A DNA stretch of 64,000 nucleotides, from contig NW_003546320.1 in the NCBI RefSeq assembly GCF_000090795.2, forward strand, positions 48,396-112,395. The letters run 5' to 3'. The notes under the pieces were generated by a model. It made no database searches, was not told where the DNA came from, and saw only the letters and a program-made list of their open reading frames with translations. This document shows positions 1 to 30,932 of this stretch, one piece after another; the stretch's first letter is position 1, and the number at the start of each line of letters is the position of its first letter. The DNA is from Amphimedon queenslandica. Lineage: Eukaryota; Porifera; Demospongiae; Haplosclerida; Niphatidae. The translations under genes and the position numbers were made by a program.

Positions 1-7408
<7,408 letters not shown>

Positions 7409-7702
7409 TATCTAAAAGGACACATAGGCTTAATACATACCAAGAAAATTAAAATACCGAAGTCAGTCTCCTTTAGTTCTGTCAGAGGATGTGTTGTTTA
7501 GTCCGGATATTGCAGAAATCCTGACCCACGTGGAACCATTTGGAAACTGCTAACTCATAGTTACGGTACATGTATCTAATTAATCGATTTTTGATAATTA
7601 TTTTGATGTCTTGCGGATTATAAGGTCATATGCGCGCGCATAATGCATGCATGACTGCAGTGAGCCCCACCCAATTTGTCAAAACAACTGCTTTGTTCAA
7701 AC
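7409..7702. promoter_or_regulatory. Bidirectional promoter, CUL1 / ankyrin-repeat gene
   Basis: Only 294 bp separate the two start codons on opposite strands, so both 5' UTRs and promoters lie here. A perfect 14-bp palindrome, TATGCGCGCGCATA, occurs at 7629-7642, 61 bases before the plus-strand ATG. CG-rich palindromes of this kind are typical of housekeeping promoters. Its role here is inferred. Confidence 0.6.
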
Positions 7703-10700
7703 ATGTCAGAACGTATCAGGAAAGTGTCAAGAGATGAAACCGCTGAAAACGAAGGACCTCCTTTGGATGTGCACGTCGCTGTTATGGCTGATGATTTAAA
7801 AAGCTTGCAAGAGCTCATCCAGTCTGGAGCACCACAGCTACATCACAAAACTCTTGAAACAGCTTTGCATGTAGCTGCAAGAGCTCCAGCACTGGAATGT
7901 TTAAAGTGGCTTTTGGAAAACTATATTAATTCTCCGAAAGATTGTGATTACAAGGGCAGTACTCCGTGCCACTATGCTGTGGTATATGGCAACCTTGAAG
8001 CTTTGAAGGCAAGTGAATACTGTAATATTTTGAGAATGTAAAAACAATATTCCCCTGCTTAGTTGGCTTTATAAACAATAACATACTTCTGTAACTATAG
8101 ATTTTGCTCAATCATGACGTAAAGATTAGAAAAGAATTATCTGAAATGAAAGAGGAGAATGGTCTCACCATAATGGGTTTTGCAACATTACAAGGTATTC
8201 TTGTAACGTTTTATGAAACTAAAAATAATTGTAATTATTCTATACAGGTGATTTAAAAACTGTTGAATGGATTTCAAATAATTTTCCTGGCCTTGCTTAT
8301 GTAAGAGATATAAGTGGAAATTTACCAATTCACCTTGCCGCTGCTGGAGGTATTGAATTATGTACAATACTTTAGTGTTACTAATTCTTGTAGGTGCGTT
8401 AGACATAGTTAAATTTTTGATTGATTGTTATGGTAAAGATTATGCCTCCGAATCTGGTTCTGAGAAAAAGTTCCAACCGTTGTATTATGCTGTTGATAAA
8501 GGTAGTAATCTATGCTTGCACTTGCAATCCTGCAAATACTTTCTACGTAATCATTATTGATATAAATAAAACTAGGTAAAACCGATGTTGTAAAATATCT
8601 CGTTGATGAGGTGAAAGTTGATCCACTTGCTAAAGCAAAAGGAGGAATGACCACTCTTCATGCTGCAGTTACAGCTCATCAAGTGTCTATTACTAAAGTA
8701 AAAAAACTCTTAATAATGATTGACTTACTATTGTTATGTGTTATTAGTGGCTTATTGAGAAACTCGGACCAAGTATGATTCTAGCTAAGTCTGATGATGG
8801 TGCTACTCTTCTTCACTTGGCAGCAGGTATGCATTGCTTATTACAACACAAAATTTAAGATACAATATTGTAGCTGAAGGCCTGCCAGATTTGCTTGAAT
8901 TTCTGATAGAATCACTTCCAGACAAATCATCTGTTAATGTTGTTGATAACAGTGGTTCAACACCAGCTCATGATGCATCTGAGTTTGGTGAACGTGATAC
9001 ACTGCTTATTTTATTAAAGTATGGAGCAGATATTTCAATGACGAATCAGGTGAATATTAATTGCTTTCTTATTATTATACCATTATTTGCTTGTATTTGT
9101 CTTTACAGAGTGGAGAAACACCTTTTGACTTAGCTGTTCAAAACAACCACAATGACTTAATTGGGATCTTGGCTGATTTTCGAGAAAATAAGACAAAAGC
9201 ACTCCAGTCCTACGTTCAAGACAAAAGTGATACTGTGAGTACTTGTCACTGTAATGTGTAAATTTAGTGTGCATTATAGGTTCGTACAAAAAGAGAAGAA
9301 GCTAATGAAATTACAGACCTAATTCAACAAACTGCTGATATTGTTGAAAAAAGAAAAGAAGAAGAAGTGTCACGAAAAATATCTTTGCAAAGATTAACTG
9401 ATGAAGATGACTTGGATGACAGTGGTGATGAACTAGAACGGGAACTTATGAAAGACAGAGAAAGGTCAGACAAACAATTTGCTCAATATTGATAATGACA
9501 ACTTAATTTTAGTGATCGAGTTAGTCGGTCAAAATTAAGAGTTAGTAAGGATGAGACTGATGATATTCCTCATGAGACAAGTGCAGAAGTAAGCCTTTTT
9601 TGTGCATGTTATAGTACTTCAGATTTTGATAGGGACATATATATGCAAAAGTCAAGAAGAAAAAATTGCCTCAGGAAATAAAGAAAAATTCAAGAGATGA
9701 GCACATGTCTGAAACTGGTTCTGTTGCCTCTTCTCATCGTGTTGGAAGAATAACAGCAAGGTAATGATATTCATGTTCAGCTTCCAATGTTGTAAATTCA
9801 TTGGTAGTGAATAATGTTGTATATGTGTGTCTTTCCTTTGTTGACGTTGTTTACCAAATTCCATTGCAGTTCATTAGAATATCAAAAGAAGAAAGGTAAC
9901 AAGTTTGTATCAGAAAATGATTCAACATCTTCTGTTGGCACAAGTGTTAGCCGCTCCAAAAAAGGTAAAGGGGAAGTATGACCTGTAATGCTTCATTTCT
10001 AATTGAACTAGTTGATCATTTCCATGACCCAAGACAGTATGGCTATTATCCCGGACATTTCCATCCTTTTGCTCATTTTCATCACAAAAGACCTCCCCGC
10101 AGTACTTCAGGATCAAGCATTGCCTCAACTGGTACAGGAGCACGGTATCCACCTCATCCACCAGCATCATTGCCTCCAGGTATACTAATAACTAATGATA
10201 ATGCATGATACATGTATGTCTCTCTCCTTTTAGGCTATCCACAGTATCCTTATATGCCGGCAATGGTAGCTCAGTACTATGGATATCCATATCCACCTCA
10301 ATATTATCCAGTAAGTAATGTGTGTCATTATGATAATTCAATTTCTTTTAGGTTCATCCAAAAGCAAAAGGTATTAATGACAGAATTCACATGGAAGCAT
10401 TACAAAAAGCTAGTGCAGGTCAGTTTTTATTCCCTCCACAACCAGGACCTTATGCTGGATATCACCCACGAAATTATGTGAGTAAACTAAAATCAGGAAA
10501 TGTTTATAAAAAATTATGCTATAGGGACATTTTGGGGGGCATAGAAAAAATCGGCCTACTTCTGGAAATTCAAGTGCAATTAGTGTTCCTATCAACAAAG
10601 GAAAGAGTCGTCATACAGGTTCTAACATATATGTAGTACATTTTTGTCATATACATGGATCTACCACAGATAGAGCTATTGGATTTGGCCCAGCAACACT

Positions 10701-13700
10701 AGAGGATGTAGGATTAGAGGATCAAGCAATAGATCATCCCGCTCCTCCTCCAATTACTAAAGGAGGAAAGGTTGATCACAATCCTTCTGAATTGGTTCAT
10801 GCCAATTTTATCATGATGAAGGCTGATGAACAAGGAAAAATTCCTTCACAAGCATCAGAAGGAACAAAACTTCAACGTGCTAAGCATCCTGACAAATATG
10901 ATGGAAGGTATTTTCATATCCATAACTATTATAATATACAAAACAATAATAAATCAGGTATGATGACTGCATTGAAACAGATTCAGAAGATGAAAAAGAG
11001 CTACCAGAATATATCAGTGTTGCAACTTTAGCAGAAAGTGCTTTAATATTGCTCATGCTACCAATACTTGGGTTGAAAGGGATTGAAAAGCATCGTCCTG
11101 AGGTAAAAACAAAATTATTTTTTTGAATTAAATTTCATGCACTGTTTATTATGATAGGAGCAGAAGTTGTCTCCAAAAGCTTATGATGCAATGGAAGCTC
11201 AAAAAACATCAAAGCAGTGGAGCAGTCAGCAAAATTCAGTATGATCCTTTAAACTATAGCAGTAATGGTGCAAATGCAATTTAACTACAGGCCGAGCAAG
11301 TGAAGAAACGCAAGAATCAAGATGTTAACGATTGGTCTGAAATGTTAGGTGTCTCATTAGCAGCACCTCAAACATCCATGTCTAAAGATATTAGTGGATC
11401 AATTCGTGCAAGAAATTTTGCTTTTGTAAGTGTAATGAATGACTTCTATTTACTTGTATATGTAATTGTGATCTCAACAGCAAGAGCTGAAGCCCTCACC
11501 ACTTCATCAGTCCATGAATTCACTCCCAGTAAATGATGATGAGAATGATGATGATGATATTATATCTGTAGTCATTGGTGGTGAAACAGAAGAAGGTAAA
11601 ATGTTTTTGTGGTTATTAAAATTAAATAATATGTATTACTAGAAAAGAAAATTAGATATTCTAGTAAGCATGAGAAATTGGTGAAGAGAGACGGAAAATC
11701 AAGAAGCCGTGAGGGTTCAACAAAAAAGACAAGATCTCACAAGGAAAAATCCAACAAACAAGAAAAAACTGAGAAACAAAAAAAGAGTAAGCAAATTTTT
11801 CATGGTATCAGCATCTATACAAATATACATATAGGAACAACAAGTGCAAAGGAATCTAGCAAAAGGAAATCGACTAAAAAGACAACTCAAAAGAAAGAGA
11901 CTGTTGAAACCGGCACAGATCAAAAGAAGAGTAAAAAGAAGAAAATGACAGTGAAACCTTCTTCAGAAAAAGACACTGTAGTGCAGTTGAAGATAGTTGA
12001 TCAAGAGAAGGCACCTCATGAATCTTCTGAGGTTGTAACATCTGTCACTATTGATACTGGAGGTCACAAGCAACCTGTTGAAGTCCCCAACATTGCTATC
12101 ATTTCTGATTCAGACAATGATGAGCCAAAGGAAAGAAATCTTGCATCCCCATCTTCTCAAGGAAGCGTTGATGTAGACCATATATTTGGTAGGTATAATA
12201 TTTGATACATGTATACTTAAGCATTTTATATTTAGCTGATACTGAGAAAGAGATTGAGCAAATGCTTGCTGGTATGCCTAGATCTTCCAGTATGGATGGT
12301 GAGCAGCAAGAACTAAGTATGATTATAGTTAAAACATAAAATGTTAAAATTCTATTCTAGGCTTTATGAATCATGAACAGGGAAATGGACAACTTGAAAA
12401 ACTTGAAGTTATGTTCCCACAGAATTCAGCCCAACCAGGTAATTGTTTGTGGTACTATTCAGTTTAGATATTTTTGCAGGTCTGGGTACTGATGATTTCT
12501 TATCTGTAATTGAGGCTCTTAATATGAAGCCAGAAGACTTGACACCACAACAAGAGGCTAGAGTTACCCTGATACAGAATATTATACAAGGCAAAGATCC
12601 TCAATTAAAAGCACAACTGTTGTCATTGATGTCTCAAAGTGGATGGACACCTGTTGGTGATAAAATGGAAGATGTAAGTTTTCAGCACTTTTGTAAACAT
12701 TAGGTTCATTATAAAATTAAGGTCTCCAGTACTCAATTACTTGCTGATATTGAGAATAAACTATTGGAGTCACAGGAAAACCAACGTAAGGAAGCCGAAC
12801 GTTCAAAAGCTGAACTTTCAGAAACCATCCAAAGAGGTCTTGCAGAGCACATGAAGGTAATATTAATGTACTTTTGTATTAGTGTGATGATTCTGACTTA
12901 TACATAGAGCTTACAGTTGCAGCTTGAGCAACAACAGAAGGAATTTCTAGAACAACGCAAGCTTTTTGAGCAAGAATGGAAGGTTGTATTTAGTAATTTT
13001 ATCTGACACTTTGAACAGCACTGTTTCCATAGGCAACACTTTCGAAGCATAGGCTGAGTAGTGACAGTGATTCATCGGATGATATGGTACAAGCCACACC
13101 ACATCCTGTTATAGCAAATGCGAGAGGGCGAGTAAGAAATAAGAACACTTTAAAAATGTGTTTTATTATATTGTACATTGTATATGTACTCATAGACAAA
13201 TACCATGGAAGCAAAATTGCAGCACCAGTCTCCACTAAAATGGGAAGATTTTGACAAGAGAAACGATCGTATACCAGACCCTCCTCCTTTGCCTGGTGTG
13301 GCATATTTACTAGGTACATAGTAGTACTAGCAATGACTAATACATGTCAATGGTATTGATAGATGAAGTTGATGATCCTGCTGCCAAAAGGATAGTAAAG
13401 GGACAAAGAAGAAGCACTACATTTCAAGTGCAACAGACAAATAGAGCTCTTGAGAAGTTCGAATCTCTAGACTTGTTAGACATTGAAGATGATGATGACT
13501 ATGATGACGACGAATCTGATGGTAATATTGGAAATAAATAATATTAATTTTTAAGTTATTGGACAACTTTCTAGAATTGACAATGGCAGAGGCCAAACTT
13601 GCAACAAGAAAAAGAGCAGATATTCTTAAAGTTCAAGAAAGCAGGCAAAAGAAGGTTCACAATTCATATTGCCATTTTTATTATAATATCATTATAGAGC

Positions 13701-13760
13701 CTTGAAGCTTTTGTTCAGAACACAAAATTAAATACAGCAAACACAATTACAGTATCGTAG
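7703..13760 (+). CDS. Ankyrin-repeat protein, espin-like N-terminus, long novel C-terminus
   Basis: Starts at ATG 7703. Early exons: 7703-8008, 8101-8194, 8248-8349, 8394-8501, 8576-8697, 8748-8826, 8874-9049, 9109-9234 and 9280-9464. Further exons run to TAG at 13758-13760, and AATAAA lies at 13861. The first ~400 residues are a solenoid of roughly 9-10 ankyrin repeats. Several repeats (QPLYYAV..G, GGMTTLHAAV, DDGATLLHLAA, GSTPAHDASEFGE) match the spacing and wording of espins, actin-bundling proteins of microvilli. After it come a charged coil (ITDLIQQTADIVEKRK), a Tyr/Pro-rich stretch near 10230-10310 (GYPQYPYMPAM), Lys-rich and acidic low-complexity segments, a Gln/Glu-rich coiled coil near 12720-12990, and an acidic run near 13490. 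I do not recognise the C-terminus and see no WH2 motif. The first intron uses a GC donor (8009). Gene existence is sure; the espin relation is tentative. Confidence 0.8.
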
Positions 13761-13836
13761 GAACTACTTGACTTTTTGCAATACTTAATTATAATTCCTT
13801 TTTAAATAACAGTTTCTGTAAATCAGAGTTTTTTTA

Positions 13837-16800
13837 TTACAATGCTCTTTGCAGAGATGAAATAAATAGATCTGCTCCACCAATAAGCCTACTGACACTG
13901 GAATGATTTCGAGGATGTGTTACCTAAATGACAACAATAATAATTACTCTGGGAATGCTAGTTTGCTAATCACTTGTACTTTTTTAAAAGTCTTGAAATT
14001 TCTAATGCACCTTACATGTGTATTGACTGAATTACTACTAGGAATAAGCTTTCTGACTAATCCAACAGTTTCAATTATAACTTCTGTAGGAAGTCTTTCT
14101 TCTTCAGGTATTTCTTCCCTCTAATATTATTATGGTTACTAATTATAATTTGCAATGGGTTTAATAAAACCTCACTTTTGGAACCTGTGTATGAGGTTGC
14201 CTAGCAGAAATAAAGCCATCACAAGATATGTTCATACTAGACTGCAACTAAGACAGAAACAGAATCATCAATGAGTCAGAGAAACTTACTTTTTGTAATG
14301 CTTCAGTATGCTTCATTTCTTGATCTGAGTGAGTGTCCCAATGATTACTTGATGGCATAGTGTCTTTAGAGGTAGCACATTCTACTTTACGTCTTTGAGT
14401 TAACAAACCAGCAAACATGCTCGAATCTGCACCAGACGATGGCTCTACATTTTTCTTGAATTGAGTTCTAGGTGAAGCCACAGCATCAGAGACTTCAAAA
14501 TCCGGTAAGGAAATTTTTTGAGGGCTTGCATTTCGTGAGCTCAAAAATGTAGAAGTCAGAGGCACATTTGGAATAGAATGAGGTGTTGCTAAAAAGTTTT
14601 CAGATTCTGATTGACTCAACTTTGTCTTTTTTGAAAAGCTACATTCACCACTATCCAATCTAAATTGACATCCAATCTAAATGTAAATAATAATGTACAC
14701 CTATCATGAAACTACCTTTGCCTTTTCTGACTAGAAATATTTTGAGTAAGTGTCAGTGAATCAGGAGCTAAAATAGTTTCATTTGATGACCGAGCAACTT
14801 TTCTTCCTGAAACTTGTATTGAATGTGACATTAAAGTTGCATTACTTGGAGTCTAAATACAAGCATAAGTGGACTATAATAAAGTTACAAGTAGTACATA
14901 CATTATGTAGAGCTCACTTGGTCCCTTAATATAGTTTCATCAATTTCAAGCACAGTTCCTTCTCTTGTACTACCCTGAATTTCCCTCGTACTGGTCTGAG
15001 AATTAAGTGCTTCACTATTAAGTGCCAGAATAGTGTCATTGCCAACAGAAGGTTGAGTATAAGGAATCGAAAGAGAAGGAGGAAGCTGAGGTGGAATTTG
15101 GGAGCAACCTATAAAAAGATCAAATTTATCATACAAGCATGTACATATGTACATGTATATAGGCACTAACAAAAATATCAACTTATGTGCATGCCGCTTT
15201 GAACACACTAGCCAACAGCAAACAAATTACATGTACACGTTAAAAAGTGGAATTTTAATTCAGGTAAGTAAGGACGACATATGCGCACTAACAGACAGAT
15301 ATACTTTTCTCATCTAAGCCAGGCTTTCCCCAATAATTGTAGTACTTGTACATGTATGTGTATTATTGCCATTTGCTGATGACAGTCATGAGGAATGATT
15401 TACATGTACATGTATTACTTGACACACCTTCTAAAGATTTAGCATTACAGTAGTGAGATATTGAGCAGTGGAGTATACCATAACCTATTTCAGATTCAGA
15501 AATGAGCCTTAAATTAGATCTAAAATGATATGATTAATGAGTTCCATTGGTCAATAACATACAGTTTCAAGGTATTTTTCACTTTGGAAAAGAGAGGCCC
15601 ACTGACTAAAGGATCAATGACCAAGGCATTATCATCTGCTAATAGTTTGATTCTTTCATCAGTAACATCAGTAATAAGATGTGGTTTGCCACCTGCAGCT
15701 TTAAGACAGTATTGCAACATCAAATACTTGTGCAAAGTAAAAAATAATTAAATAAATGGCATCATACTTGCTTTTTAATAAGAAAGTAAATGTTCTTTTC
15801 TGAAAAAAGTCTACGACGCATCAGCATAGGCTTCAATGACACATTAGCATGTTGCGATTGTAGTAAATTAGGATCAACAACCTCTGGCACATAACTATAT
15901 GAAATACTTCACTAAAAACAAGGGAATGACACTAACTTATCTGAAGATGGCAACACCTTCTTCTGATCTAAACATTTGAGGGACTCTTCTAACCATGCTA
16001 CAGACACAATTGGACAGCAGGAGGAGAGTGCATTAACAACCTAAATCATGTTATTAGCAAAGGAGAATAAAAATACACTTACTTTAGCTGTAATAGTGAC
16101 AGCTGTCATTACAAGATGAGTACAAGAAGAAGACCAATTTGAAACTATTTTGCTTCCTAAATGTAACAACAAAACACAATAAAATCAAACTATATTTTTT
16201 ATACATGTACATGCATGTACATGTAGTGGGTGTGGAAGATTGAAGTACATGACTGTACATGTACCTAGTTTTTCAACAATAGCTGAAACCTGTTCTTTCA
16301 CATTACTTGTCATGTTAGAATAGCAAAACACTAATTCCTGCTTTTTCAACCTATACAATGTATATATCATGTACATGCATAAAAATAATAAAAAACAAGG
16401 GGTAAAAAAAGAATTAAACATGATTACAAATTTTGTAGATACAACATACATGTAGATTGTGTTGACAAAAATAAAAGTAATAGCAAAAAACATGCACAAT
16501 TTTCTGATAAAATTTATCATAAAAAGGAGGTACTTGGTACATATAAATGGCTTTTTGATGAATGCTGCCCAAAAGTTATATTGTATAGTACAAACATTGT
16601 CTATAGGACCACGCACACATGTACATAATTATAATAGTATCCAAATTTATAAGCATGCAAGGAAAAAAGGAGAACTTACTTAAAAGAAGTAGTCCCTTGG
16701 CCAAACTTGATAATGTCGCCATTACTTAACACTTGCTCTGAAGATAGCTTGCAACCATTGACTTCTGTACCAAATTTGGACTTCTCATCCTTTAGGACAA

Positions 16801-17404
16801 CATTATTATCCTATAAAGCAAAGGATAAAGCAAATACATGTAGTTACAGTCATGATGATATACATTTGCATAGTCCATGGGACAACAATAGTATTCACCT
16901 TAACAGTAATAAGGGCATGGAGTCTGCTGATAGACTGGTCTTCTAAAATTATTATATCAGTACCTAAAATGCACATACAATTTAAATAAAAACCCACGTA
17001 TTTAGCATGTAACATATAAGTTTTTATATTTTTGATTTAGCAGAACCAAATAATACAATGTACTAAGAACAATGTACCAAATTCACACAACTTTAACTCT
17101 ACTGTACTGTATTCTAATATTACAGTAAATCATACATAATTCCATTAAATTCTACAACTATTGCAAGCATTATTGCATGCTCAATGAATGTAGCTGCCTC
17201 CCACTGAGCACGAGACTACTACTTTATATTCTATCATTTCAAAATTCAATCATAACTACACTGCCTTGGCCATAATTAGGTAAAGTGAAATTGCAGTAAA
17301 ATCATGACATATATATGCTTACTTTTTCTCCCGATAGTGTAACTTCCACCACTTGGTAAGTAGTACACAGTGTCTATTAACCATAAGAAAGCATCATTAC
17401 TCAT
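13837..17404 (-). CDS. NBN: Nibrin (MRE11-RAD50-NBS1 complex subunit)
   Basis: Regulatory subunit of the MRN double-strand-break sensor. Exons (minus): 17323-17404 (ATG 17404), 16899-16963, 16680-16810, 16265-16350, 16083-16156, 15937-16040, 15768-15894, about 15563-15726, 15428-15519, 14918-15108, 14716-14852, 14290-14659, 14176-14241, 13980-14121 and 13837-13923. About 638 residues against 754 in human. The FHA domain shows YTIGRK, LEDQSISRLHALI and KSKFGTEVNG, which keep the phosphothreonine-binding Arg, Ser and His. Tandem BRCT domains follow (SNWSSSCTHLVMTAVTITAK, then SESEIGYGILHC). The C-terminal MRE11-binding motif is present as NFKTFKK, then VTHPR, then LIGGADL across the last intron. 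The chain stops 9 residues later, so the vertebrate tail with the ATM-binding FRY-type motif is missing. It is divergent from KDM5 and convergent with the ankyrin gene (76 bp between stops). The splice after about residue 275 is ambiguous. Confidence 0.93.
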
Positions 17405-17808
17405 TACAATTTAGAAACTACACATTTTACCAGCTTTATTAGACAAACTCCACATAATAAAATCTTATTTTACTTCTTTAGTGATGTGCAAGGTGATTAT
17501 TTTCCTATGTTGACTATGGTCCAAAGGTAAATAGGTAATGGGTTGATCAATGGTCAGTAGGTCTTTCTGACTTTCTGTCTTTTTAATGATTTTATTGGTC
17601 ATTACGGTCAACTTCTAATTAACGCCCATCAACTACTGCGCATGCGCGTGAAATTTGTTCTCTGTTGTTGTGTGAGAGAAATTTATCATAGTTATGACGA
17701 ATGATGGTTTCAATATGGCGTCGATTTGAGGAGTAACTGATTTGGATACTTGGCTTTACGTTTTACGTTTAGTATTATCAAGAAAATACTCACTCTGAGA
17801 CAAAAATT
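17405..17808. promoter_or_regulatory. Bidirectional promoter, NBN / KDM5
   Basis: The 404 bp between the two start codons must hold both promoters. A perfect 11-bp palindrome, TGCGCATGCGC, at 17637-17647 is the consensus NRF-1 binding site of animal housekeeping promoters. It lies 162 bp before the KDM5 ATG and 233 bp from the NBN ATG, and suits symmetric activation. No TATA box is clear on either side. Confidence 0.7.
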
Positions 17809-30903
<13,095 letters not shown>

Positions 30904-30932
30904 TTTGCTGTTGTTTGTCTTTGTCATTCTAC
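30904..30932. other. 29-bp convergent gap between KDM5 and XPC stop codons
   Basis: KDM5 ends with TAG at 30901-30903 and XPC ends with TAG on the opposite strand at 30933-30935. Neither strand can fit a 3' UTR in the gap, so each UTR must run into the other gene's last exon. No AATAAA is visible in the gap. Confidence 0.85.

Noticed and set aside
13762-13836. Extra C-terminal NBN exon (KLLFKKEL) downstream of the stop
   Set aside because: It would require a 25-nt intron, shorter than any other intron here, and has no match to the ATM-binding tail.
16185-16616. 143-codon minus-strand open frame in NBN
   Set aside because: Only 16265-16350 is a true NBN exon; the remainder is intron read-through rich in Phe, Ile and Tyr.
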